In this document: positions 7,874-15,611 of the stretch, one piece after another
Numbering within the stretch: the stretch's first letter is position 1
Layout of the letters: every line of letters starts with the position of its first letter
DNA from: Bacilli bacterium
Lineage (GTDB): Bacteria > Bacillota_I > Bacilli_A > RFN20 > UBA1709
DNA: 19,578 bases
Reading direction: 5' to 3'
Assembly (NCBI GenBank): GCA_028694305.1
Contig: JAQUTO010000004.1
Location: forward strand, 1 to 19,578
The notes under the pieces: model-generated
What the model was told of the DNA's origin: nothing
What the model saw: the letters and a program-made list of their open reading frames with translations, nothing else
The model's database searches: none
Made by a program: the position numbers and the translations under genes

Positions 7874-8023
7874 GTCTAGAAGATTATGCGTTTCCTACAC
7901 TTATATTTTAGGATTACCGCGTCCTTGCGCTGTGTTGAATGCTTGGTAACAAGACTCCTAAAGCAAAAGGCAGGTTTTCCATCATTGTTTTACAGGGATT
8001 GTCCCGTCTTCTAGACCTTTTTT
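7874..8023 (+). ncRNA. ssrS: Structured small RNA, probably 6S RNA
   Basis: A transcript of about 150 nt is predicted from G7874 to the T-run at 8018-8023. Its ends pair in a perfect 10-bp stem, 7874-7883 with 8007-8016. A large internal bubble follows, with a small GGGA/TCCC hairpin on its 3' side (7995-7998 with 8002-8005), and then a terminal arm: TTTTAGGA (7906-7913) with TCCTAAAG (7956-7963), continued by TTACC (7914-7918) with GGTAA (7945-7949). Closing stem, open central bubble and terminal arm is the architecture of 6S RNA, which binds the housekeeping RNA polymerase as a promoter mimic. In B. subtilis, as I recall it, a 6S gene lies just after hisS-aspS, and this RNA follows hisS. 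It lacks SRP, tmRNA, RNase P, TPP or T-box signatures. That it is an independent structured RNA is well supported; the 6S identity is less certain. Confidence 0.6.
8007..8023 (+). terminator. Terminator at the 3' end of the 6S-like RNA
   Basis: The 3' arm of the closing stem (8007-8016) is followed by C and then six T (8018-8023). The arm pairs with the RNA's own 5' end, so termination is tied to correct folding of the whole RNA. The next gene, tkt, begins 24 nt later with no separate promoter visible in between, so it may be expressed by read-through. Confidence 0.65.
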
Positions 8024-8047
8024 ATGGATTTAAAGAGAGGTACTTAT

Positions 8048-10024
8048 ATGCAAGAAATTGATCAACTATGTATTAACACAATTCGAATGCTAGGAATGGA
8101 TGCAATTAACCAAGCCAACTCTGGCCATCCAGGAATGGTTCTAGGTAGTGCTCCTACGATGTACACTCTCTATAATGATTTTATTAATACAACTCCAAAA
8201 GATTACGCTTGGATTAATCGTGACCGCTTTGTGCTAGCGAGTGGCCATGCATCCATGCTTTTATATGCCACACTTCATTTATGCGGCTGTGGAGCAGGAA
8301 ATAGCCCTGAAGAAGGGACTTTTTCAATTGAGACACTTAAACATTTCAGACAATTACACTCTGACGCTCCAGGTCATCCTGAATATAGTGCCGGCTCAGG
8401 TATTGATGCCACAAGTGGTCCATTAGGACAAGGAATTGCACATGCAGTCGGTATGGCTATGGCTGAAGCTCATTTAGCCGCCATATATAATAAAGAGGGT
8501 TATCCTGTTATTAATCACTATACATATGCTTTATGTGGTGATGGTGACTTACACGAAGGTGTCACTCAAGAAGCCATTTCTTTAGCTGGACATCTTAAAC
8601 TTAATAAATTGATTGTTCTATATGATCGAAACAATGTCACTTTGGATGGCGCTTTGAATATGTCTTTTGAAGAAGATGTTAAAAAACGCTTTGAATCCTG
8701 TGGCTGGAATGTTTTACAAGTTAAAGACGCTAATATCATTAAAGATACAAAAAGTGCCATTAAAAAGGCTCAAAAGAGCAAAAAACCGACACTTATTATC
8801 ATTACATCCATTATTGGATACTTATCAACTAACCAAAATACAAACAAAGTTCATGGTTCTCCAATCGGAGTAGCCGATACCGACAGAATTAAGCAAGAAA
8901 TAGGCTGGAAAGAACCACCTTTTACAGTTCCGAGTGCTGTTTATGAACAATATAAGGAGCATTTCTATAAAAGAAGTAAGGCTGTCTATAACAGATGGCG
9001 GAGAATGATGATCTCATATCGGGTTAAATATCCAGAACTTGCTAAGCAATTACAAGATTCATTAGATGGTAATTTACCTATTATTACTTATCCAAGTTAC
9101 GAAATAGGCTATGTAGAATCAACTAGAAAAACTTCTGGTAAGGTAATTAATGCCATTGCACCACAACTTCCATACTTAGTTGGTGGAGCAGCCGATGTTG
9201 CGGGTTCTGTTATGACTAAAATAAATGATGCAAAAACCTTTGATTCATCCGATTATTCGGGAAGAAACATTAATTATGGTATTAGAGAATTCGCGATGTC
9301 TTGTGCCCAAACTGGTATGCTTTTACATGGAGGTATTAAGTCTTTTATTGGTAGTTTCCTAGTATTTTCTGATTACTTTAAAGCCTCAATTAGAACAACA
9401 GCCTTAATGAAGATTCCAGCGATTTATGTTTTAACACACGATTCTATTGCTGTTGGTGAAGATGGTCCAACCCATCAACCAATTGAACAAATATCAGCGT
9501 TGCGTTTAATTCCTAATACAATTGTTTTAAGACCATGCGATGCCAATGAAACAGCTTTAGCTTGGCGGTATGCTTTGCAGTCAAAAGATAAGCCTACCTG
9601 CTTGATATTATCAAGACAAGACTTAATTACTGCAGCCAATCCAAGTTATGAAGATTATCTTAGAGGAGCCTATGTTGTTTCTAAAGAGAAGAGTCAGGCT
9701 CAATTAACCTTGCTTGCAACTGGGAGTGAAGTTCATTTGGCGATTGAAGTTCAAAACGAACTAAATAAGCATAATATTGATAGTAGAGTAGTTTCTTTAA
9801 CATCAATGGAACTCTTTGATCGTCAACCTGCCAGTTATCGAGCAGCCATCTTAGGTAATAGCCGCTCTAAAGTTGTAGCTTTGGAGATGGGTAGACCAGA
9901 TATTTGGTATAAATATGCTAAGCAAGTCTTCGGTATTACGAGCTTTGGTGCTAGTGGCAAAGCGAAAGATGTAATTGACTATTATGGCTTTACTGCTACT
10001 AAAATTGTTGAAAAACTGCTTTAG
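8048..10024 (+). CDS. tkt: Transketolase
   Basis: Transketolase moves two-carbon units between sugar phosphates in the non-oxidative pentose phosphate pathway, using thiamine diphosphate and a divalent metal. The product is 658 residues, the usual length. Seen: SGHPG near the start; the thiamine-binding motif GDGDLHEG from residue 164 ending in the DRNNVTLDG metal-binding segment; the pyrimidine-domain block REFAMSCAQTGMLLHGG; THDSIAVGEDGPTHQPIEQ from residue 463; and a C-terminal domain with LATGSEVHLA. An in-frame ATG at 8024 lies directly on the terminator T-run and has no SD. ATG 8048 has GAGAGG at 8035-8040 and starts as the family does, so 8048 is chosen. The tkt-yneF neighbourhood is conserved with Bacillus, without sirA between them. 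Confidence 0.95.
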   Translation: MQEIDQLCINTIRMLGMDAINQANSGHPGMVLGSAPTMYTLYNDFINTTPKDYAWINRDRFVLASGHASMLLYATLHLCGCGAGNSPEEGTFSIETLKHFRQLHSDAPGHPEYSAGSGIDATSGPLGQGIAHAVGMAMAEAHLAAIYNKEGYPVINHYTYALCGDGDLHEGVTQEAISLAGHLKLNKLIVLYDRNNVTLDGALNMSFEEDVKKRFESCGWNVLQVKDANIIKDTKSAIKKAQKSKKPTLIIITSIIGYLSTNQNTNKVHGSPIGVADTDRIKQEIGWKEPPFTVPSAVYEQYKEHFYKRSKAVYNRWRRMMISYRVKYPELAKQLQDSLDGNLPIITYPSYEIGYVESTRKTSGKVINAIAPQLPYLVGGAADVAGSVMTKINDAKTFDSSDYSGRNINYGIREFAMSCAQTGMLLHGGIKSFIGSFLVFSDYFKASIRTTALMKIPAIYVLTHDSIAVGEDGPTHQPIEQISALRLIPNTIVLRPCDANETALAWRYALQSKDKPTCLILSRQDLITAANPSYEDYLRGAYVVSKEKSQAQLTLLATGSEVHLAIEVQNELNKHNIDSRVVSLTSMELFDRQPASYRAAILGNSRSKVVALEMGRPDIWYKYAKQVFGITSFGASGKAKDVIDYYGFTATKIVEKLL

Positions 10025-10029
10025 TTTAC

Positions 10030-10058
10030 TTGTAAATGTCACCTTATTACGCTAAAAT
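10030..10058 (+). promoter_or_regulatory. Predicted yneF promoter
   Basis: TTGTAA (10030-10035) and TAAAAT (10053-10058) are separated by 17 bp in the short gap after tkt. No terminator is visible after tkt, so yneF may also be read from the tkt transcript. Confidence 0.5.
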
Positions 10059-10092
10059 AATAAAGAAAAGAAAAATATGGAGGTATTAATAT

Positions 10093-10311
10093 ATGTCATG
10101 GGTTAATGTTGGTTGGTTAGCAGGCGGTCTTGTTATCGGCCTCGCTGCAGGTTTCTTCCTCGCTAGATGGTTTATTAAACGGGAGATGAAGAAGAATCCG
10201 CCTATTAGTGAAAAGATGATTAGAGCTATGTTCCTTTCAATGGGACGTAAGCCTTCTGAAGCACAAATAAAACAAACGATGAAAGCGATCAATGATTCGC
10301 AAGGAAAATAA
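10093..10311 (+). CDS. yneF: YneF family (UPF0154) small membrane protein
   Basis: This 72-residue protein has one N-terminal transmembrane helix (about residues 5-27, rich in Gly, Ala and Leu), then a basic segment (FIKREMKKNPP) and a soluble helical tail with MIRAMFLSMGRKPSEAQIKQTM, the hallmark of the UPF0154/YneF family. Family function is not established. Its place after tkt matches Bacillus, where yneF lies close downstream of tkt. GGAGG at 10080-10084 supports the ATG. A strong terminator follows immediately. Confidence 0.92.
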   Translation: MSWVNVGWLAGGLVIGLAAGFFLARWFIKREMKKNPPISEKMIRAMFLSMGRKPSEAQIKQTMKAINDSQGK

Positions 10312-10333
10312 AAGCCCAATTAAGGGCTTTTTT
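10312..10333. terminator. Bidirectional terminator between yneF and plsY
   Basis: AAGCCC (10312-10317) pairs with GGGCTT (10324-10329) across a 6-nt AATTAA loop, followed by T to 10333 on the plus strand. On the minus strand the same stem is followed by TTATTTT. It lies exactly between the convergent ends of yneF (stop 10311) and plsY (stop 10336), so it can serve both. Confidence 0.88.
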
Positions 10334-10335
10334 CT

Positions 10336-10986
10336 TTACTTTAGCCAAGAGATTTTTCGCTCAGTTTTTGTCATGATTCTTTGGATGTTTTGGCGATGTC
10401 TAATCCAGAGTAAGATTGTGCCACATCCGATTGCAGCACCGAGCATCCAATTTTGTTGCATATGATAGCACATTCCGAACTGGAAAATAGGAATAAAACC
10501 CAAGATCATTCCACAAGCCGAAGAGATCAAAGCAGACAAAGAGACCATCTTGGTCTTTTTTAAGACTATCCCATATATGAGAAACATAATAATCGTAATT
10601 AACCAATTGGTAGAAAGCATAAATCCGGTATAAGCTGAAACAGCTTTACCACCTCTAAATTGGGCACAAAATGGGTAACAATGGCCGATTTCCGCCATAA
10701 TTCCAGCTAAATAGAGTTGAATTGTATATTCTGTGAGACCAAAGACTTGGGTCATTAATAGGTAATTAAGTAAGAAGACTAAGACAACTTTTGTGATATC
10801 AAGTAGAATGACAACAGCGCCGGCTTTGGCTCCTAAAACCCGTCCAGCATTAGTGCCACCAAGATTATGAGAACCATAATTACGAATATCTTTATCATAA
10901 TATTTCTTACCGATAATTAAGGCCCAAGGAATTGAACCGATGAGGTATCCACTGACTACAGCAATCGCATAACTCCATCCTAGCAT
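10336..10986 (-). CDS. plsY: Acyl-phosphate:glycerol-3-phosphate acyltransferase PlsY
   Basis: PlsY transfers an acyl group from acyl-phosphate to glycerol-3-phosphate, the first committed step of phospholipid synthesis in most Gram-positives; it is an integral membrane enzyme. With ATG at 10986 the product is 216 residues, near the family norm. The frame extends 20 codons further upstream, but GGGAGG (10999-10994) stands 7 nt before 10986 and the sequence then begins as PlsY proteins do. Motif 1 reads SHNLGGTNAGR (39-49), motif 2 GHCYPF...FRGGKAV (101-116) and motif 3 RHRQNIQR (196-203); the family's FKGGKGV is FRGGKAV here. Several hydrophobic helices are evident. Divergent pairing with parE-parC is conserved in Bacillus. 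Confidence 0.94.
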   Translation of the reverse strand: MLGWSYAIAVVSGYLIGSIPWALIIGKKYYDKDIRNYGSHNLGGTNAGRVLGAKAGAVVILLDITKVVLVFLLNYLLMTQVFGLTEYTIQLYLAGIMAEIGHCYPFCAQFRGGKAVSAYTGFMLSTNWLITIIMFLIYGIVLKKTKMVSLSALISSACGMILGFIPIFQFGMCYHMQQNWMLGAAIGCGTILLWIRHRQNIQRIMTKTERKISWLK

Positions 10987-11013
10987 TTTCCATCCTCCCA
11001 ATAAACAACCTCC

Positions 11014-11019
11014 ATTATA
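11014..11019 (-). promoter_or_regulatory. Predicted plsY -10 box
   Basis: Read on the minus strand, TATAAT occupies 11019-11014, about 28 nt before the plsY start codon. No good -35 box is seen at the right distance (a TTGATG at 11046-11041 is 21 bp away), so recognition may be weak or activator-assisted. Confidence 0.45.
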
Positions 11020-11029
11020 TAATAAAATG

Positions 11030-11058
11030 GTGAAAAATAACATCAAATAATGTATAAT
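11030..11058 (+). promoter_or_regulatory. Predicted parE-parC promoter
   Basis: GTGAAA (11030-11035) and a consensus TATAAT (11053-11058) are spaced by 17 bp. Transcription would begin near 11065, giving a short leader with GGAGAG at 11072-11077. This promoter shares about 100 bp with the plsY promoter and points the opposite way. Confidence 0.62.
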
Positions 11059-11087
11059 TGAGTTTGTTATTGGAGAGTGTTAAATTA

Positions 11088-13043
11088 ATGGGCGAAAAAA
11101 ACGAGTATTCTGAGAGTAGTATAGAAATCCTTGAAGGTCTAGAAGCTGTTAGAAAAAGACCCGGGATGTACATCGGTTCTACTGATTCAAGAGGGCTCCA
11201 TCACTTAGTCTGGGAAATCATTGATAACGCAATCGATGAAGCCATGGCAGGGTATGGAAATAAAATAATTGTAACAATCGGGAATGATCATAGTATCACT
11301 GTCGAAGATTTTGGGCGTGGAATTCCAACTGGTAAACATAAAAGTGGAATTCCGACCCCGCAAGTCGTTTATACAGTTTTGCATGCAGGGGGTAAGTTTA
11401 ATTCTTCTTCCTATTCAACTAGTGTTGGTTTACATGGTGTTGGAGCTTCAGTTGTTACTGCTTTATCCTCAATTCTAGAAGTAACTATCCAACTACATGG
11501 TAAGAAATATTATCAAAGTTACCAAAATGGGGGTCGTGACATCTCAAAACTTAGTGTTATTGGCGATGCTGTCCCACCAACTGCGACAGGAACAAAGGTC
11601 CGTTTTGTGCCAGATAAAAATGTCTTTTCTACCATTGAATTTAAAAAATCAGTCATTGCTGAAAGAATGCAAGAGAATGCCTTCTTATTAAAAGGAGTCG
11701 AACTTGTTTTAAATGATGAAAGAGATCATACAACTCAAAGCTTTAAGTATCCGGAGGGGTTAATTGCTTATGTTAAGCATCTTAATCGAGATCATGCAGT
11801 CATTGGATCCCCAGTTGCATTTTCCGGAACTTCATTAGATATTTATGTTGAAGTTGTTTTCCAATATGTGACTGATTCTTATGATGAAGATATCTTGTCA
11901 TTTGCTAATGATATAAAAACTCTAGATGGTGGAACCCATGAAACTGGGTTTAGATCGGCGTTTACGCGTAGTTTTAGTGATTATGGTCGTAAATATGGCC
12001 TAATTAAGGATAAAGATAAAGTAGATGGTTCTGATTATCGGGAAGGTTTAACTGCGATAGTTTCAGTTAGAATCCCTGAAAAACTCTTACAATTTGAAGG
12101 CCAAGTTAAGTCAAAACTTGGAACTCCAGAGGCGAGAAATGCTGTTGAGGCAGTCATCAATGAAAAGATGGCCTATTTCCTCGAAGAAAACAAAGAATTT
12201 GCTAATTCTATTATTAATAAGGCTCAAAAAGCTAGCCAAGTTAGAGAAGCAGCTCGTAAAGCTAGAGAAGATGCAAGAAGTAATAAAAAGGGTAAAGGTG
12301 ATAAGTTACTCCTTTCGGGTAAACTAACACCAGCCCAATCTAAGAAACGAGAAGAATGTGAACTAATCCTAGTTGAAGGTGATTCAGCTGGAGGCAGTGC
12401 AAAGCAAGGTAGAGATCGTTTATTCCAAGCTATTTTACCATTAAGAGGCAAAGTTATTAACTCAGAAAAGGTGCCATTATCCGAATTAATGAAAAATGTT
12501 GAAATTAATACTATTGTGCATACAATTGGTGCAGGAATTGGACAAGAATTTGATGTTAAAGATTCAAATTATGGCAAAATCATCATTATGACCGATGCTG
12601 ATACTGATGGTGCTCATATTCAAGTCTTACTTTTAACTTTCTTCTATCGCTGTATGCGTCCTTTAATTGATAAAGGCATGGTTTATGTAGCTATGCCACC
12701 ACTTTATAAAGTCTTTAAGGGCAGTGGCAAGAGTGAAAAATTCCAATACTGTTGGACTGATGAGGAGTTAGAAGTTGCTAAGAAAAACATTGGAGCTAAT
12801 TATAGTATCCAACGTTATAAAGGTCTAGGTGAGATGAATCCGAGTCAATTATGGGAAACAACTATGAATCCTGAGACTCGTTCCTTAATCCAAGTCGGTA
12901 TTCAAGATGCCCAGATTGCTGATCATCGAGTTTCAATTTTAATGGGACAAGATCCACATCCAAGACGGGAATGGATTGATGAGAATGTTCAATTCACCAT
13001 GGAAGATAGTTTTACTAAAGAAGGTGAAGTAAATGGCAAATAA
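11088..13043 (+). CDS. parE: DNA topoisomerase IV subunit B
   Basis: ParE is the ATPase subunit of topoisomerase IV, which unlinks daughter chromosomes. With ATG at 11088 the product is 651 residues. A TTG 30 nt upstream overlaps the -10 box and is not a plausible start; GGAGAG stands 10 nt before ATG 11088. Seen: the GHKL ATPase domain with EAVRKRPGMYIGST, the IDNAIDEA Mg-binding helix and DFGRGIP; the transducer domain; and the Toprim domain with EGDSAGGSA from residue 430 and DADTDGAH from 503. The stretch LPLRGKVINSEK and the partner genes favour ParE over GyrB. The stop overlaps parC by 11 nt, so the two subunits are translationally coupled, as expected for a stoichiometric heterotetramer. 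Confidence 0.92.
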   Translation: MGEKNEYSESSIEILEGLEAVRKRPGMYIGSTDSRGLHHLVWEIIDNAIDEAMAGYGNKIIVTIGNDHSITVEDFGRGIPTGKHKSGIPTPQVVYTVLHAGGKFNSSSYSTSVGLHGVGASVVTALSSILEVTIQLHGKKYYQSYQNGGRDISKLSVIGDAVPPTATGTKVRFVPDKNVFSTIEFKKSVIAERMQENAFLLKGVELVLNDERDHTTQSFKYPEGLIAYVKHLNRDHAVIGSPVAFSGTSLDIYVEVVFQYVTDSYDEDILSFANDIKTLDGGTHETGFRSAFTRSFSDYGRKYGLIKDKDKVDGSDYREGLTAIVSVRIPEKLLQFEGQVKSKLGTPEARNAVEAVINEKMAYFLEENKEFANSIINKAQKASQVREAARKAREDARSNKKGKGDKLLLSGKLTPAQSKKREECELILVEGDSAGGSAKQGRDRLFQAILPLRGKVINSEKVPLSELMKNVEINTIVHTIGAGIGQEFDVKDSNYGKIIIMTDADTDGAHIQVLLLTFFYRCMRPLIDKGMVYVAMPPLYKVFKGSGKSEKFQYCWTDEELEVAKKNIGANYSIQRYKGLGEMNPSQLWETTMNPETRSLIQVGIQDAQIADHRVSILMGQDPHPRREWIDENVQFTMEDSFTKEGEVNGK

Positions 13044-15603
13044 AGGCAGTATATTTCACTATAATTTAGAAGATATGATGGGGACACGTTTTGGTGATTA
13101 TTCTAAATACATCATTCAAGACCGCGCACTACCTGACGTTAGAGATGGCCTAAAACCAGTTCAACGCCGGATTTTGTATGCCATGATGGTTATGGGCAAT
13201 GTTTCTAGTTCAGGCTATCGTAAATCTGCTAAAACAGTCGGTAATGTTATTGCTAATTACCACCCACACGGTGATACTTCTGTTTATGATGCTATCGTTA
13301 GAATGTCTCAATCATGGAAGCAATCAGTTCCTTTAATTGATATGCAAGGTAACAATGGTTCCATTGATGATGACCCACCAGCCGCTATGCGTTATACTGA
13401 AGCTCGTTTAGCTAAAATTAGTGACTTATTATTACAAGATATCAATAAAAATACAGTTGAAATGGCTCTAAACTTTGATGATACTGAGTTAGAACCAACA
13501 GTTTTACCTGCTAGATTTCCAAATGTTTTAATTAATGGTGCCAAGGGTATTGCTGCGGGGTATGCTACCAATATTCCACCGCATAACTTTAATGAAGTTA
13601 TTGAAGGCACTATTTATCGAATCAAACACCCTAAATGTAGTCTAGATGAAATGATGGAAATTATTAAGGGCCCAGATTTTCCAACAGGTGGGATTATTCG
13701 CGGTTTAGATGGTATTAAAGAGGCTTTTAAAACTGGTTCAGGAACCATCCAAATAGTTTCTAAAACTGAATTAGTCAAGAAAAAGGGCATAACCGTTCTT
13801 GTTATTAGTGAAATTCCATTTGAAGTTATTAAGTCTGAAATGGTCAAAAACATCGATAGAATTCGGGTAAATCATGAAATTGATGGTATCATTGAAGTCA
13901 GAGATGAAACTGATAGATCGGGCTTGAGAATTGTGGTTGAAATGAAAAATGAAGCTAACCACGAAGCGATTATTAACTATTTAATGAAGAAAACTGAACT
14001 CTCAGTTCGTTATTCTTATAATACCGTTGCTATTTGTGACCGTAAACCATTACAACTTGGTTTACTTGATATTCTCGACTATTATATTGCCCACCAAATC
14101 GATGTTATTACTAGAAGAAGTCAATTTGATTTGGAGCGTTCCAAAGCTAGAATGCACATAATTGATGGTTTAATCCTCGCTAAGAACAATATTGAAGAAG
14201 TAGTGAGAATTATTCAACATAGTAATGATAAAGCTTCTAGTAAGGCCAATTTGATTGCGCGTTTTAAATTATCAGATAAGCAAGCCGAAGCTATCGTTAT
14301 GTTACATCTATATCGACTCAGTTCAACTGAAGTCATTACTTTTGAAGAAGAAAGAAGAAGTTTGGCCGATTTAGTGGCTAAACTTGAACTAATTCTAAGC
14401 GATCCAAAAGCTTTAAAACAAGTTTTGATTGATGAATTAAAAGATATCTCTAAAACATATGTAATTCCACGCCATTCTGTTATCGAAAATGAAATGGTGG
14501 AGTTTAATGTGGAAAAACAACCAATTCTAAAAGAAGATTGTTACTTTACAATTACCCGTGATGGTTATGCTAAAAAGTCCTCTGTTAAGTCTTATTTAGC
14601 CAGTGAAGATTCATTGCCTGGCTGTAAGATGGGGGATATCATTATCGCAAGTGGTAAAGCCACAACAACCGATATTGTCTTAGCCTTTACTGACCGGGCT
14701 AATTTCCTCTATATTCCAGTTCATGAAATGTTAGATGGAAAATGGAAAGAAGAAGGTAAACATATCTCGCATTTAATTGCGGTTAATGGTGATGAAAAGA
14801 TTATCGCTGCTTACCTCATTTCTGACTTTAAAGAAGGAGTTTATATCAATCTTTGTAGCAAAAAAGGCTCAATTAAACGTGTTAATCTCAAAGAATTCAT
14901 CTTACAACGTTACTCACGCCCAGTTAAATGCATGGCCTTAAAAGATGATAATGATGCTTTAATTGGTGCTACATATAGTACTGGTGATGCTTATCTTGAA
15001 CTTGTTTCTAGTTATGGTCATCTCATCCGTTACCATGAAAGCGAAGTCGCCGTTTTAGGGTATCGAGCTGGGGGAGTTAAAGCCATGAAACTAGCTAAAG
15101 GTGAACAAGTAGTTGCGATGATTACAGTTAATCACGGCAATAAGTTAAATATTGTGGCTTTAAGTGAAAAAGGTGCTTGTAAGATCTTTAGTTCAAGTGC
15201 TATTAATGCCACCAGTAGATTAACCAAACCAACTGAACTCTATAAGTATTATAAGAGCGAACCTCAAACCATAGTTTCATTACAATTCTTTAATCCAGAA
15301 TCAACCTATTATGTCTTATCCAGCATTAATGGTGCACGTAAGATTGAGTTTGATTCAACTAAAGCCACACCAATTGGTAAGAGTTTAAAATCAACAATTA
15401 CAACCGAACGTGGTGAAACCTATCTTTGCTTATCTGATATGTATTTAGCCTGTATTGATGAAAAAACAGCTGTTTTTACTCCAGAAGTGAGTAAAAACGA
15501 TGATAATGATGGGGGAGACAATAATCCACCAAGCGCCAACGAAAGTAGTGACGAACCTGAGCAACATCAAAGTTCTATCTTTGATTTGATTGATGATTTA
15601 TAG
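13033..15603 (+). CDS. parC: DNA topoisomerase IV subunit A
   Basis: ParC carries the DNA cleavage-religation activity of topoisomerase IV. The product is 856 residues. The catalytic tyrosine is Y121 in AAMRYTEARL. The quinolone-determining segment reads HPHGDTSVYD, with Thr82 and Asp86 at the positions equivalent to E. coli GyrA Ser83 and Asp87. The long coiled-coil region is followed by a beta-pinwheel C-terminal domain without the GyrA-box QRGGKG, supporting ParC rather than GyrA. The final 37 or so residues are acidic and low in complexity (SKNDDNDGGDNNPPSANE...) and end in QSSIFDLIDDL. The start ATG lies inside parE. yqeG follows after 8 nt, so parC probably leads into the next block. 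Confidence 0.92.
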   Translation: MANKGSIFHYNLEDMMGTRFGDYSKYIIQDRALPDVRDGLKPVQRRILYAMMVMGNVSSSGYRKSAKTVGNVIANYHPHGDTSVYDAIVRMSQSWKQSVPLIDMQGNNGSIDDDPPAAMRYTEARLAKISDLLLQDINKNTVEMALNFDDTELEPTVLPARFPNVLINGAKGIAAGYATNIPPHNFNEVIEGTIYRIKHPKCSLDEMMEIIKGPDFPTGGIIRGLDGIKEAFKTGSGTIQIVSKTELVKKKGITVLVISEIPFEVIKSEMVKNIDRIRVNHEIDGIIEVRDETDRSGLRIVVEMKNEANHEAIINYLMKKTELSVRYSYNTVAICDRKPLQLGLLDILDYYIAHQIDVITRRSQFDLERSKARMHIIDGLILAKNNIEEVVRIIQHSNDKASSKANLIARFKLSDKQAEAIVMLHLYRLSSTEVITFEEERRSLADLVAKLELILSDPKALKQVLIDELKDISKTYVIPRHSVIENEMVEFNVEKQPILKEDCYFTITRDGYAKKSSVKSYLASEDSLPGCKMGDIIIASGKATTTDIVLAFTDRANFLYIPVHEMLDGKWKEEGKHISHLIAVNGDEKIIAAYLISDFKEGVYINLCSKKGSIKRVNLKEFILQRYSRPVKCMALKDDNDALIGATYSTGDAYLELVSSYGHLIRYHESEVAVLGYRAGGVKAMKLAKGEQVVAMITVNHGNKLNIVALSEKGACKIFSSSAINATSRLTKPTELYKYYKSEPQTIVSLQFFNPESTYYVLSSINGARKIEFDSTKATPIGKSLKSTITTERGETYLCLSDMYLACIDEKTAVFTPEVSKNDDNDGGDNNPPSANESSDEPEQHQSSIFDLIDDL

Positions 15604-15611
15604 GAGTGTAT

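Noticed and set aside
7911..7926. Resemblance of GGATTACCGCGTCC to the T-box core GGTACCGCG
   Set aside because: The rest of a T-box (Stem I with specifier, full antiterminator/terminator pair) is missing, the RNA is too short, and the downstream gene is transketolase rather than an amino-acid gene. The segment fits inside the terminal arm of the 6S-like fold.
7874..8023. SRP RNA, TPP riboswitch or other known riboswitch in front of tkt
   Set aside because: The conserved SRP apical GGAAG..AGCA loop and the TPP CTGAGA and ACCTGATCTGG elements are absent.
8024..8047. Upstream in-frame ATG for tkt adding eight residues
   Set aside because: It abuts the terminator T-run with no ribosome binding site, while ATG 8048 has GAGAGG at good spacing and matches the family start.
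10987..11046. Twenty-codon N-terminal extension of plsY
   Set aside because: It overlaps the promoter and SD of plsY itself; the ATG at 10986 has GGGAGG 7 nt upstream.
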